Of a stretch of DNA of 64,000 nt, positions 53,458 through 61,642 are shown piece by piece. The position numbers and the translations under genes are program-made. Where the stretch lies: NCBI RefSeq assembly GCF_030248535.1, contig NZ_JAHGAJ010000033.1, positions 1 to 64,000 on the forward strand, written 5' to 3'. Under the pieces are notes generated by a model. That model saw only the letters and a program-made list of their open reading frames with translations. It was not told where the DNA came from and made no database searches. The first letter of the stretch is position 1; each line of letters opens with the position of its first letter. Source of the DNA: Vibrio sp. D404a (GTDB lineage: Bacteria; Pseudomonadota; Gammaproteobacteria; Enterobacterales; Vibrionaceae).

Positions 53458-54183
53458 ATGATAGCAATATTACGTATTTTCGCTGTAGCAATATTTGCGA
53501 TTTTCATGTTTGTATTTGGTTGTGGTTACTGCTTGTTAAGCCCACGTAATCCAAAGCACGTATTTACTTTCGGTCGTTACTTTGGCCGCATGTCGAAGAT
53601 TTTTGGCATTACTCTGGATCTGCGTATTCCAGAAGATGCATACTCTCGCGGTCAACACGTTTACATTGCCAACCACCAAAATAACTGGGACTTGTTCACG
53701 GTGTCTTCTGCGGTAACACCTAAAGTGGTTACTGTGGGTAAGAAGAGCCTAGCTTGGATGCCACTGTTTGGTCAGCTTTACTGGCTAACGGGTAATATCC
53801 TGATTGACCGTGCTAACCGCAGTAAAGCCGTTGGTACGATTGATCAAGTGGTTGATAACCTAAAGGGCAGTGATGTGTCGGTATGGATGTTCCCAGAGGG
53901 CACTCGCTCTCGTGGTCGTGGCCTATTGCCATTTAAGACCGGAGCATTCCACGCAGCGATTGGTGCTGGTTTACCGATTATCCCAATCGTATGTAGCTCG
54001 ACAGGCGGAATCAAACTGAACCGTTGGAATAATGGTCACGTGATTGTAGAGATGCTACCACCAGTCAGTGTTGAAGGTTTTGATAAGTCGAACGTTCGTG
54101 AGCTAGCGAACGAGTGCCGCGAGCAGATGAAAACAAAACTTGCAGAGCTTGATGAAGAAGTGAAAACACTGAACAGCAAGTAA
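53458..54183 (+). CDS. plsC: 1-acyl-sn-glycerol-3-phosphate acyltransferase PlsC
   Basis: 241 residues from the ATG at 53458 (GAGGA upstream). N-terminal membrane helix (about 5-26), the HX4D motif NHQNNWD at 72-78 and FPEGTRS at 145-151. It adds the second acyl chain to make phosphatidic acid. Second PlsC-type domain in the window, the other being in OlsF. Confidence 0.93.
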   Translation: MIAILRIFAVAIFAIFMFVFGCGYCLLSPRNPKHVFTFGRYFGRMSKIFGITLDLRIPEDAYSRGQHVYIANHQNNWDLFTVSSAVTPKVVTVGKKSLAWMPLFGQLYWLTGNILIDRANRSKAVGTIDQVVDNLKGSDVSVWMFPEGTRSRGRGLLPFKTGAFHAAIGAGLPIIPIVCSSTGGIKLNRWNNGHVIVEMLPPVSVEGFDKSNVRELANECREQMKTKLAELDEEVKTLNSK

Positions 54184-54192
54184 GCGTTTTTC

Positions 54193-54235
54193 AGATAATA
54201 AAAAGGTTGCCGTAGTGGCAACCTTTTTATTATCT
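54193..54235. terminator. Bidirectional terminator between plsC and ridA
   Basis: A perfect 19-bp inverted repeat (AGATAATAAAAAGGTTGCC and complement) with a 5-nt loop. The inner GC stem is flanked by T-runs on both strands, ending convergent genes. Confidence 0.93.
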
Positions 54236-54243
54236 GGTCGAGA

Positions 54244-54633
54244 CTATTTGCGAACTGCGATAGCTTCGATTTCGATACCAACATCTTTAGGAAGACGCGC
54301 AACTTCAACACATGAACGTGCAGGGTAGTTTGCAACACCGTGCTCGTCGAAGAACTTGCCGTATACTTCGTTTACTGTACCGAAGTCATTTAGGTCTTTA
54401 ACGAATACCGTTAGCTTAACGATGTCTTTTACTGTTAGGCCTGAAGCTTCAACCACAGCTTGCACGTTTTCTAGAGATTGACGTGCTTGCTCTGCGATAT
54501 CAGAAGACACTTCACCAGTAGCTGGGTTCACTGGGATCTGACCTGAAGTCAGTACCATGTTGCCTAGGTCAACGCCTTGTACATATGGGCCGATTGCTGC
54601 TGGAGCTGATTCTGTGTGAAGTACTTTAGTCAT
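54244..54633 (-). CDS. ridA: RidA family 2-iminobutanoate/2-iminopropanoate deaminase
   Basis: 129 residues from the ATG at 54633, start MTKVLHTESAPAAIGPYVQG; a start five codons upstream is less likely. The conserved arginine lies in YPARSCVEVARLPKD near residue 107. It removes reactive enamines made by PLP enzymes. It is the gene after pyrI, as in E. coli, but a terminator separates them. Confidence 0.95.
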   Translation of the reverse strand: MTKVLHTESAPAAIGPYVQGVDLGNMVLTSGQIPVNPATGEVSSDIAEQARQSLENVQAVVEASGLTVKDIVKLTVFVKDLNDFGTVNEVYGKFFDEHGVANYPARSCVEVARLPKDVGIEIEAIAVRK

Positions 54634-54702
54634 TATAGGTTCCATCATTTTATTAGATAAAAATCGAAATTCAGTGTGCCTTCAAAGCGGCATTAGGTAA
54701 AG

Positions 54703-54732
54703 AATAAAATACCCCGCACAGGCGAGGTATTT
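54703..54732 (-). terminator. Terminator of pyrBI
   Basis: On the minus strand AAATACCTCGC and GCGGGGTATTT (one wobble) form an 11-bp stem with loop CTGT, followed by TATTCTTT. It is 37 bp past the pyrI stop. Confidence 0.82.
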
Positions 54733-54769
54733 CATAGTTTTCACATTCTTTACGTGCTACACGGATGTA

Positions 54770-55231
54770 CTATCTCTCAGTCACGATCTCGCGTGAGAAT
54801 ACCTTTTCACAATATTTGCACTTCAAGCGAATGTCGTCGTTCTTTTCAAAGATTTTGAAGCTGCTTTCTACCGGTTCATTATGCGTAATACAGTTGGTAT
54901 TCGGGCACTCAAACACATCGTTGATCTGTTCAGGTAGTTCTAGCGCCAGCTTCTTAACCACTTCGTATTCTTCAATCTGGTTCACGGTTGCATGCGGTGC
55001 ATACAGTGCCAGTTTGTTCGCCTGCTCTTCTGTCACGAACACATTCTCAATCTTCAGTAGGTCTTTACCCCCTAATGCAGAAGAAGGAAGGTTTAGACCG
55101 ATAGTCACACGCTGGTGAGAGTTATGTAGGTCAAACAGCTTTAATACCTTGATACCCACGTTCGCTGGGATATGGTCGATTACCGTGCCGTTTTTGATCG
55201 CTTCAACTTTTAACTGAGTTCCTTTGGACAT
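54770..55231 (-). CDS. pyrI: Aspartate carbamoyltransferase regulatory chain PyrI
   Basis: 153 residues from the ATG at 55231 (AGGAGA upstream). Zinc cysteines at 109, 114, 138 and 141 have the same spacing as in E. coli; the N-terminal allosteric domain binds ATP and CTP. Pairs with PyrB to form the regulated holoenzyme. 13 bp after pyrB. Confidence 0.98.
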   Translation of the reverse strand: MSKGTQLKVEAIKNGTVIDHIPANVGIKVLKLFDLHNSHQRVTIGLNLPSSALGGKDLLKIENVFVTEEQANKLALYAPHATVNQIEEYEVVKKLALELPEQINDVFECPNTNCITHNEPVESSFKIFEKNDDIRLKCKYCEKVFSREIVTER

Positions 55232-55244
55232 GATATCTCTCCTA

Positions 55245-56174
55245 TTACAGCGTTTCGTTAAGAACAAGGGCTAGCAGTGCTTCACGTGCATACACACCGT
55301 TTTCAGCTTGCTGGAAATAGTAAGCGTGCGGTGTTTTGTCTACGTCGATGGTGATCTCATCAACACGTGGCAGTGGGTGAAGAACCTTAAGGTTCTCTCT
55401 TGCACCTTCAAGTAGCGCCGCCGTTAGGATGTATGCTGATTTGATGTGAGCATATTCTGATTCGTCAAAACGCTCTTTCTGAACACGTGTCATATACAGT
55501 ACATCGAGTTCAGGAATCACGGCTTCCATATCGGTTAGAAGTTGATATTCAATACCCGCTTCGTCTAGCTCTTCACAGATGTAATCTGGCATCGCAAGCG
55601 CTTCTGGTGCAACGAAGTAGAAGCGGATGTTATTGAACTTAGCCAGAGCTTGAGTCAGTGAGTGAACCGTACGGCCATATTTCAAATCACCAACAAACGC
55701 GACGTTCAAGTTATCTAGGCGGCCTTGAGTTTCGGCAATAGAGAACAGATCAAGCAGGGTTTGTGTTGGGTGTTGGTTAGCACCGTCACCTGCGTTGATT
55801 ACTGGAACACCGTTAGAGAACTCAGAAGCCAGTCGTGCCGCGCCTTCTTGAGGGTGACGCATTACGTAAGCATCAACGTATGAAGAGATAACCTGCACGG
55901 AGTCTGCTAGCGTTTCGCCCTTTTTCGCCAGAGACGTGTTACCACCGCTGTCGAAACCAATCACATCACCACCGATTCGCTGGATAGCGGTTTCAAAAGA
56001 GAGACGAGTACGCGTTGAAGGCTCAAAGAAACAGCTCGCAACAACCTTGTTTTTAATCAGCTCAGGGTTAGGTTCCGCCTTTAACTGACCAGCTGTTTGA
56101 ACAATCAATTCTAGCTCTTCACGAGAAAGCTCTGGAATTGAGATGATGTGCTTTTGATAGAGCGAGTTCGCCAT
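55245..56174 (-). CDS. pyrB: Aspartate carbamoyltransferase catalytic chain PyrB
   Basis: 309 residues from the ATG at 56174 with GGGGAAGAAG upstream; a longer frame to 56291 crosses the attenuator and is rejected. Carbamoyl phosphate motif STRTR at 53-57 and HPTQTLLDLF. First pyrimidine-specific step. Preceded by a leader peptide, attenuator and UTP-sensing type promoter. Confidence 0.98.
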   Translation of the reverse strand: MANSLYQKHIISIPELSREELELIVQTAGQLKAEPNPELIKNKVVASCFFEPSTRTRLSFETAIQRIGGDVIGFDSGGNTSLAKKGETLADSVQVISSYVDAYVMRHPQEGAARLASEFSNGVPVINAGDGANQHPTQTLLDLFSIAETQGRLDNLNVAFVGDLKYGRTVHSLTQALAKFNNIRFYFVAPEALAMPDYICEELDEAGIEYQLLTDMEAVIPELDVLYMTRVQKERFDESEYAHIKSAYILTAALLEGARENLKVLHPLPRVDEITIDVDKTPHAYYFQQAENGVYAREALLALVLNETL

Positions 56175-56204
56175 GATCTTCTTCCCCACAATAATGTAAT
56201 GACC

Positions 56205-56234
56205 ATAAAAAAGCCCCCCATAATGGGAGGCTTT
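56205..56234 (-). terminator. pyrBI attenuator
   Basis: On the minus strand AAAGCCTCCC pairs across ATTAT with GGGGGGCTTT (one wobble) and is followed by TTTTTTATGG, a full intrinsic terminator 31 bp before pyrB. It directly follows the U-rich CCTCTTTTTAAAG where polymerase would pause at low UTP, and the leader peptide stop lies in the stem base. This is the layout of the E. coli pyrBI attenuator. Confidence 0.88.
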
Positions 56235-56325
56235 AAAAAGAGGTTTCTGAGCAGAATAGACGACCTTGTAAGCCAGCCAGCTTACGCGCAATATTCAACG
56301 ATGTAATCATATTGATAGGTGTCAT
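56233..56325 (-). CDS. pyrL: pyrBI leader peptide (PyrL-like)
   Basis: A 30-codon frame (MTPINMITSL... ending CSETSF) starts 22 nt after the predicted transcription start and stops inside the first arm of the attenuator hairpin. An internal ATG at 56310 would give 25 residues, but only the upstream ATG has a GAGAG sequence in front. A ribosome close behind a paused polymerase would block the hairpin and let pyrBI be read. The sequence differs from E. coli PyrL, as expected when only translation matters. Confidence 0.75.
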   Translation of the reverse strand: MTPINMITSLNIARKLAGLQGRLFCSETSF

Positions 56326-56341
56326 TTTCACTACTCTCAGA

Positions 56342-56382
56342 CAAATTGCCGAGAATTATACGCTTTCAATTTGTGAGCGCAA
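56342..56382 (-). promoter_or_regulatory. pyrBI promoter with AATTTG initially transcribed region
   Basis: On the minus strand TTGCGC (56377-56382), 16 bp, TATAAT (56355-56360), then 7 bp to AATTTG (56342-56347). The E. coli pyrBI promoter has, as I recall, TATAAT, 7 bp and AATTTG, where high UTP causes repeated U addition and aborts transcription. The same arrangement here suggests the same control. Confidence 0.8.
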
Positions 56383-56421
56383 GCGATTACATCAACCTTT
56401 TATTGTTATGGGATTATTGGC

Positions 56422-57423
56422 TTATCCGAGCGTTGCTACCATGACCGCTTTGATGGTGTGCATGCGGTTCTCTGCCTCATCAAAGACAATCGAATAGTCA
56501 GACTCAAATACTTCATCGGTGACTTCCAATCCATTCATTCCATATTTATCAGCAACTTGCTGACCAATTACCGTTTCGTTGTTGTGGAACGCAGGCAAGC
56601 AGTGCATGAACTTCACTTGTGGGTTGCCTGTCAGCTTAATCACATCCATGTTCACTTGATAAGGTTTCATTACCGCAACACGCTCGTCCCAAGCTTCTGC
56701 GGATTCACCCATTGAGACCCACACATCGGTGTATAGGTAGTCACAGCCTTTCACGCCTTCAGCAACGTCTTCTGTTAGCGTGATTTTAGCGCCGGTACTT
56801 TGTGCGATGGTTTGGCACTCTTCAACCAAATGTTCTTCAGGCCAAAAGGCTTTAGGGGCTACTAGGCGAATATCCATCCCCATCTTTGCAGCGCCGACTA
56901 ACAGAGAGTTACCCATGTTGTTTCGTGCATCGCCTAGATAAGCAAAACTGATCTGATGCAGCTGCTTGCCGCGACTGTGCTCAAGCATTGTCAGGAAATC
57001 GGCCAGAATCTGAGTTGGGTGAAACTCATCGGTTAAACCATTCCAAACGGGAACGCCAGCGTAAGCGCCCAAGTCTTCGACGATACTCTGACCGAAGCCA
57101 CGGTACTCAATGCCATCGTACATGCGACCTAATACACGTGCCGTATCTTTCATTGACTCTTTTTGACCAATCTGAGACCCAGAAGGCCCGATATAAGAGA
57201 CTTGTGCTCCTTGATCAAAGGCAGCGACCTCGAAGGCACATCGAGTTCGAGTAGAGGCTTTTTCAAAGATCAGGGCAATGTTTTTGCCGCTCAGTTTCTT
57301 CTGTTCAGTACCTGCATACTTAGCTTTCTTAAGATCGGCCGACAAATCCAACAAGAATTGGATCTCTTTTGGAGTAAAGTCGAGCAATTTTAGAAAGTTA
57401 CGATTGCGAAGATTAAAAGCCAT
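56422..57423 (-). CDS. argF: Ornithine carbamoyltransferase ArgF
   Basis: 333 residues from the ATG at 57423 (AAGGAGCGAG upstream). STRTR at 57-61, FHPTQILADFLTM and the ornithine loop FMHCLPAFHN. It makes citrulline from ornithine and carbamoyl phosphate, or the reverse in arginine breakdown. Its place 144 bp after arcA leaves both anabolic and catabolic roles open; a separate promoter with an ARG-box-like site favours biosynthesis. Confidence 0.96.
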   Translation of the reverse strand: MAFNLRNRNFLKLLDFTPKEIQFLLDLSADLKKAKYAGTEQKKLSGKNIALIFEKASTRTRCAFEVAAFDQGAQVSYIGPSGSQIGQKESMKDTARVLGRMYDGIEYRGFGQSIVEDLGAYAGVPVWNGLTDEFHPTQILADFLTMLEHSRGKQLHQISFAYLGDARNNMGNSLLVGAAKMGMDIRLVAPKAFWPEEHLVEECQTIAQSTGAKITLTEDVAEGVKGCDYLYTDVWVSMGESAEAWDERVAVMKPYQVNMDVIKLTGNPQVKFMHCLPAFHNNETVIGQQVADKYGMNGLEVTDEVFESDYSIVFDEAENRMHTIKAVMVATLG

Positions 57424-57477
57424 ATCTCGCTCCTTGAGCAAATAGAATCAATGAAGGCTTTAGTTAAACATAAAAAT

Positions 57478-57506
57478 GCTATATTTGTGAATATTTATTT
57501 TATCAA
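57478..57506 (-). promoter_or_regulatory. argF promoter with overlapping ARG-box-like site
   Basis: On the minus strand TTGATA (57501-57506), 17 bp, TATAGC (57478-57483). The spacer holds AAAATAAATATTCA (57488-57501), whose right half fits the ARG box TGAAT-N4-ATTCA perfectly and whose left half matches 3 of 5. ArgR bound here would block polymerase. Any second box is weak. Confidence 0.6.
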
Positions 57507-57512
57507 TTTCAT

Positions 57513-57541
57513 AAAAAAGGCCAGCATGTATTGGCTGGCCT
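57513..57541 (-). terminator. Terminator of arcA
   Basis: On the minus strand AGGCCAGC and GCTGGCCT form an 8-bp stem with an 8-nt loop followed by TTTTT, 27 bp past the arcA stop and just before the argF promoter. Confidence 0.87.
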
Positions 57542-57567
57542 GAATAAAAGAAGAGAGAGTATTGAAA

Positions 57568-58788
57568 TTAGATACCGTCACGCTCAATTGGGCAGCTCAT
57601 ACAGCGAGCGCCACCGCGTCCGCGTCCTAGCTCATTGCCTGGAATAGTCAGAACTTCGATACCCGCTTTGTCGTACTTCTCATTGGTATAAACGTTACGT
57701 TCATAACCAATCACAGTACCCGGTTTTACGGTCAATACGTTATTAGCGTCATTCCACTGTTCACGTTCAGCTTCGTAGTTGTCACCACCTGTGGTGATGA
57801 TCTTCAACTGATCTAAGCCCAGTGCGCCCTCGATTGCTGACAAGTAGTTATCCGCTTTCTCAACACGCATCTCACCATTCTCTTTTGGTGTTAAGCGCCA
57901 TGTATCAAGATCTTTGCGTACGATCTCCGGGTACACAGAGAAAGTATCAATATCCATGTGTGTCATCACCGTATCTAAGTGCATGCATGAACGGTGCTTA
58001 GGTAGATCGATCGCGATCACTTCTTTGGCTTGGCCTGATTTGAACAGGCTCGCCGCAAGGTTTTCTACACCTTGTGGCTTGGTACGTTCTGAGATGCCGA
58101 TAAGAACTGCGCCTTTACCAATGACTAATACGTCACCACCTTCAATGTTGGCGTTGTCGTAGTGAAGGTCTTCGTCACCAAAGTACTTAATGAAATCTTG
58201 GCCGGCGAACACTGGATGCCAACGGTAGATAGCACGCAGATGGTTGGTTTCACGCTGACGTGCTGGTTTCATCATTGGATTAAGTGACACACCGCCGTAT
58301 ACCCAACAAGAGGTGTCACGGGTAAACAGGTGGTTAGGCAGCGGTTCAATCACAAAGTCGAGTGGACGATGCATCTTCGGCAACATCGACGACGAGGCAA
58401 TTGGTAGCTCTGAATACGCTAAACCACCAAGCAAAATAGTCGCGAGGTGTTCGTTGTCCATTTGCGATAGGTATTGTCTAAGATCTCGCGCAAAGGTCGG
58501 GCCGTAGCGGAAATCAGAAATCTGGGTATTGAGCAGCCACTCACGCGCCTCAGAAACATCCAATGTTTCGACCAATAGATCATGCAGCAGCAACACCTCA
58601 ACGCCTTGGTTACGCAGTGTTGATGCAAAGGCATCGTGTTCTTCACCCGCTGCTTCTACGGCTAACACATCATCAAAAAGAAGTTCGTGACAGTTTGAAG
58701 GGGTGAGGTGGGTGAGTGCTCTTTCTGGTCGATTTAATAGAACTCGTCTTAATTGACCGACTTCAGAGCCAACGTACAGCTTACTCAT
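57568..58788 (-). CDS. arcA: Arginine deiminase ArcA
   Basis: 406 residues, the usual length. FTRDTSCWVYGG, NIEGGDVLVIGKG and LDTVMTHMD hold the catalytic Asp, Glu and His; the nucleophile is Cys396 in GGARCMSCP. It turns arginine to citrulline and ammonia, the first step of the energy-yielding arginine deiminase route and an acid defence. No arcC or arcD is in this window. Double ARG-box-like sites lie 234-267 bp upstream. Confidence 0.97.
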   Translation of the reverse strand: MSKLYVGSEVGQLRRVLLNRPERALTHLTPSNCHELLFDDVLAVEAAGEEHDAFASTLRNQGVEVLLLHDLLVETLDVSEAREWLLNTQISDFRYGPTFARDLRQYLSQMDNEHLATILLGGLAYSELPIASSSMLPKMHRPLDFVIEPLPNHLFTRDTSCWVYGGVSLNPMMKPARQRETNHLRAIYRWHPVFAGQDFIKYFGDEDLHYDNANIEGGDVLVIGKGAVLIGISERTKPQGVENLAASLFKSGQAKEVIAIDLPKHRSCMHLDTVMTHMDIDTFSVYPEIVRKDLDTWRLTPKENGEMRVEKADNYLSAIEGALGLDQLKIITTGGDNYEAEREQWNDANNVLTVKPGTVIGYERNVYTNEKYDKAGIEVLTIPGNELGRGRGGARCMSCPIERDGI

Positions 58789-59363
58789 TTTGCATCCTTA
58801 CTTTTAATCCAGCGTCTATTTATGACAAGCTTGATCGCATTATGCAAGCCTAGCGAAAGATAGAAAAAATAGGTAATTCACTTAAAGTTGGATGAAAATT
58901 CTACCGATTGTGACTATTTGTTATTTTTTGACTGATTTGCTCAGTTAGAAGCAAATCATCGATTTCTGCGTTTCTATGCTGCTATTCATCGTGGAAATAG
59001 GAATTAAAAAGAGCACTATGTTGAATTAATATTCACAATTATGCACTTAAATTGAATAGGGCGAGATCTTATGCAAGTCAGACAGATTGTATGTATGCAT
59101 TTACAGTGATTAATCAGGCATTTCTAAAGAAATAGAGTGTGGCAAGCCAATAAAATGAAATGCTAAAAGTGGATTTGGTTAATAATATGTTGAAAATTTG
59201 TTTCTGTGATTGCGATTTTACTTTTTGTTCTCTGAAAGCGGCTTTGTAGAGGGATAAAGTTTGTTGTTGGCCTATGATCTAGGTGGCTTTTCTGCGCGAT
59301 CCATGCCATATTTCGTGGCAATCAAATTTGATCTTTTCATAGTCAACACTCTGGAGCAGAAAC
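58789..59363. other. Long AT-rich control region between arcA and rraB
   Basis: 575 bp without a credible gene. It holds the ARG boxes (59022-59055) and an ATCAAATTTGAT palindrome at 59321-59332 near rraB. I see no clear FNR box (TTGAT-N4-ATCAA), though anaerobic control of arcA would be expected. Confidence 0.6.
59022..59055. promoter_or_regulatory. Double ARG-box-like ArgR site upstream of arcA
   Basis: TGAATTAATATTCA (59022-59035) is a perfect match to the ARG box. A second, weaker copy TGCACTTAAATTGA (59042-59055) starts 20 bp later, close to the box-pair spacing used by the ArgR hexamer. It is far upstream of arcA, as for an activator site, and 309 bp from rraB. Confidence 0.72.
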
Positions 59364-59777
59364 ATGTCTCACGAAGATGAATATCTATCAGTAGAAGAAT
59401 TAATTGAGATTCAAAAGGAAGAGACTCGCGATATCATTGCAGCATTGATCGAAGACGGTAGCGATCCTGATGCACTTTACGAAATTGAGCATCACCTATT
59501 TGCTGAAGATTTCGATGTACTTGAGAAAGCGGTTGTTGAAGCATTCAAGATGGGCTTTGAAGTATTAGAAGCGGAAGAGACAGAAGACGAAGACGGCAAT
59601 AAGCTGCTTTGCTGTGACGCAACCATGCAATCTGCACTTAATGCAGAAGCGATCGACGAGCAAGTTGAGAAGCTGGTTCATCTAGCTGAGAAATTTGACA
59701 TCATTTACGACGGTTGGGGCACTTACTACGAAGGTGAAGATGCTATCTACCCACAAGATGATGAAGACGAAGAGTAA
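59364..59777 (+). CDS. rraB: Ribonuclease E inhibitor RraB
   Basis: 137 residues, strongly acidic (ends EGEDAIYPQDDEDEE), with the RraB core (ALIEDGSDPDALYEIEHHLFAEDFDVLEKAVVEAFKMGFEV). It binds the RNase E C-terminal region and modulates mRNA decay. Beside argF/argI as in E. coli. GGAG precedes the ATG. Confidence 0.96.
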   Translation: MSHEDEYLSVEELIEIQKEETRDIIAALIEDGSDPDALYEIEHHLFAEDFDVLEKAVVEAFKMGFEVLEAEETEDEDGNKLLCCDATMQSALNAEAIDEQVEKLVHLAEKFDIIYDGWGTYYEGEDAIYPQDDEDEE

Positions 59778-59798
59778 TCTCGTCCCCTGATTTAAAAG

Positions 59799-59828
59799 AT
59801 ACCAGCACATTGTTGTTGGTATTTTTTT
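59799..59828 (+). terminator. Terminator of rraB
   Basis: ATACCA and TGGTAT close a stem with a partly paired inner region, followed by TTTTTT, 22 bp past the rraB stop. Confidence 0.75.
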
Positions 59829-59906
59829 GTCCGTATAAAAACCAATGTCTTTATGTGCGTGTATTCATTATAATGCGGTCAAAATTGATCTAGCTCAAGG
59901 AATGAT

Positions 59907-60701
59907 ATGCGGCTGCAACTTGATGGTCTTTGGCAAATATCGCCACTGACAGACCTCTCTATACCCCAAGATGATATTACTTTCCCTGCACCGCTGAGCG
60001 CAAAACTCCCAGACACCTTGAGTGAAGAAGAGATTGCTGCACAAGAGTGGCATTTAATGCATGACATCGAAGTGGATGACGCTATGCTGGCTTGCCCGTC
60101 GGTTGAACTGGTGATGGCGGGTGTCGATTACTTTGCTGAGGTTCGCTTGAACGGGGTCGCAGTATTCGATTGCGATGGTAGTCAATTGGAGTACCGCAAA
60201 GATATTCGCCCTTACATGCAACTCGGCCGTAACCGTTTTGAGATTCTATTCCTTGAAGAGGAAGAGGGCTTGTTGCTTGAAGAGGATATGGATGAGGCGC
60301 TTTCTTCGGCTCCCATAGAGAAATCAGACTCGCGCATCGGAGTTTGGCAGGCTCCTTATCTGCAATTTGTTCGCAACGTAAAACTCGAACAGGTAGTTAC
60401 GGAACAGATCTGGCATCATGGTGGCGGCTGTGAATTCAAGGTCGATGTCATTTATCAGACACTTAAAGCAGGGTTGGTCTCAGCATCAATCAAGTTTAAT
60501 GGTATGACGCTGGTGATGCCGATTGATGTGCGTGCTGAGCATACGGGCGTGGTCTTTCAGGTGGAAGCACCGATCGTCTTTAATCTTGAAAAGCCCAACC
60601 CTAAGCATCTTTATGAACTAGAGGTTGAGCTTGATGGACAGAAAGAGAGCTCGTTTGTTGCCTTGAACCCTGCTTCTTGTGTGAGTAACTTCTTGCGCTA
60701 A
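59907..60701 (+). CDS. Stand-alone GH2-type sugar-binding (beta-sandwich) domain protein
   Basis: 264 residues with no signal peptide. The first part resembles the N-terminal galactose-binding-like domain of family 2 glycosidases such as beta-mannosidase (LDGLWQISPL at the start, ELVMAGVDYFAEVRLNGVAVFDCDGSQLEYRKDIRP at about 67-102), followed by a second beta-rich part. The catalytic TIM barrel of GH2 is absent, so it is unlikely to cleave glycosides. Function unknown; cytoplasmic location suggests a binding or structural role. It converges on the MarR-GNAT gene with 15 bp between. Confidence 0.7.
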   Translation: MRLQLDGLWQISPLTDLSIPQDDITFPAPLSAKLPDTLSEEEIAAQEWHLMHDIEVDDAMLACPSVELVMAGVDYFAEVRLNGVAVFDCDGSQLEYRKDIRPYMQLGRNRFEILFLEEEEGLLLEEDMDEALSSAPIEKSDSRIGVWQAPYLQFVRNVKLEQVVTEQIWHHGGGCEFKVDVIYQTLKAGLVSASIKFNGMTLVMPIDVRAEHTGVVFQVEAPIVFNLEKPNPKHLYELEVELDGQKESSFVALNPASCVSNFLR

Positions 60702-60716
60702 AGCTGTGACTTGCAG

Positions 60717-61622
60717 CTAAAGCGTTTTGGCCATGACGACTTCACAGGCGTCGTGGCCCGTCTCCCCCCAAGTACTGTCGAGGTGCTCAAACCCTAGCGC
60801 TTCGTAAAGCTTAATTGCTGCACCCAAACACTCTGTCGTTTCTAAGTACATTTGCTGATAGCCAAGCTGTTTGGCAAGTTTAAGGCTTAGGGCAACAATG
60901 CGTTTGGCCAACCCTTGACCTCGAGTCTGTTCTAAGAAGTACATTTTTTGCAATTCACACACCTCACGCTTGCCCGCCAATGGCGCAAAACCACCTCCAC
61001 CGACAACCTTTCCTTGATGTTCAATCACCCAATACATCGCTTTATCTTGGTTATACACCGAGTACATGTCATTCAGCGTCGGGTCGGCTACCCCATAGCC
61101 TTTGTCCTCAGTGAGCCCATGCTCAGCGGAGACTTTTCGAATAACATCGGCCACTTGGGCATTGTCCGCTTGTGTCATAGGGCGAAGTACAAACTCATCG
61201 GCTTGGCAGACTTTAGTTAACCCTTTGAGGTAAACCTCCAGTCCTTGTTTTAGCTGCTGCTGCTCGTCGTGGTTAAGTGCGTCGAGCATGGCATCAAAGA
61301 AGGTATCTTGCTGTTGGTCGAGCTGAGATAGAACCTGATTTCCTTGCTCGGTAAGAATGACGCTTTGGCTGCGTTTATCGTTTGGGTTTTCGATACTCTC
61401 CACTAAGCCAAGTTTATTAAGCCCTGTTACTGTGCGGCTTGCATTGGACTTATCAACATTCAACCGCTGGGCAAGTTGGTTGATGGTGAGAGGCTGTAGT
61501 TGGATCTCTCCCAAAGCGTGGGCTTGCACGGGAGTCAGAGCGATTTCACCACACTGTTTGTCGAGCATGCCTAGCAGACGCACGGCTTGGCGAGAGTAAT
61601 GTCTTAGTTGACGAGCATTCAT
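60717..61622 (-). CDS. MarR-GNAT fusion: DNA-binding regulator with acetyltransferase domain
   Basis: 301 residues. Residues 1-140 form a MarR winged helix (LTINQLAQRLNVDKSNASRTVTGLNKLGLVESIENPNDKRS at about 38-80). Residues about 145-301 form a GNAT domain (VGGGGFAPLAG, then MYFLEQTRGQGLAKRIVALSLKLAKQLGY for acetyl-CoA, YEALGFEHL). Such fusions exist in many bacteria, with targets mostly unknown. A paired palindromic operator lies right upstream and probably mediates autoregulation. Confidence 0.92.
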   Translation of the reverse strand: MNARQLRHYSRQAVRLLGMLDKQCGEIALTPVQAHALGEIQLQPLTINQLAQRLNVDKSNASRTVTGLNKLGLVESIENPNDKRSQSVILTEQGNQVLSQLDQQQDTFFDAMLDALNHDEQQQLKQGLEVYLKGLTKVCQADEFVLRPMTQADNAQVADVIRKVSAEHGLTEDKGYGVADPTLNDMYSVYNQDKAMYWVIEHQGKVVGGGGFAPLAGKREVCELQKMYFLEQTRGQGLAKRIVALSLKLAKQLGYQQMYLETTECLGAAIKLYEALGFEHLDSTWGETGHDACEVVMAKTL

Positions 61623-61642
61623 AATTACTTACCTCAAGAAAT

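Noticed and set aside
59321..59332. ATCAAATTTGAT palindrome as an FNR site
   Set aside because: The half sites are in the wrong order for FNR (TTGAT-N4-ATCAA); kept only as an unexplained palindrome.
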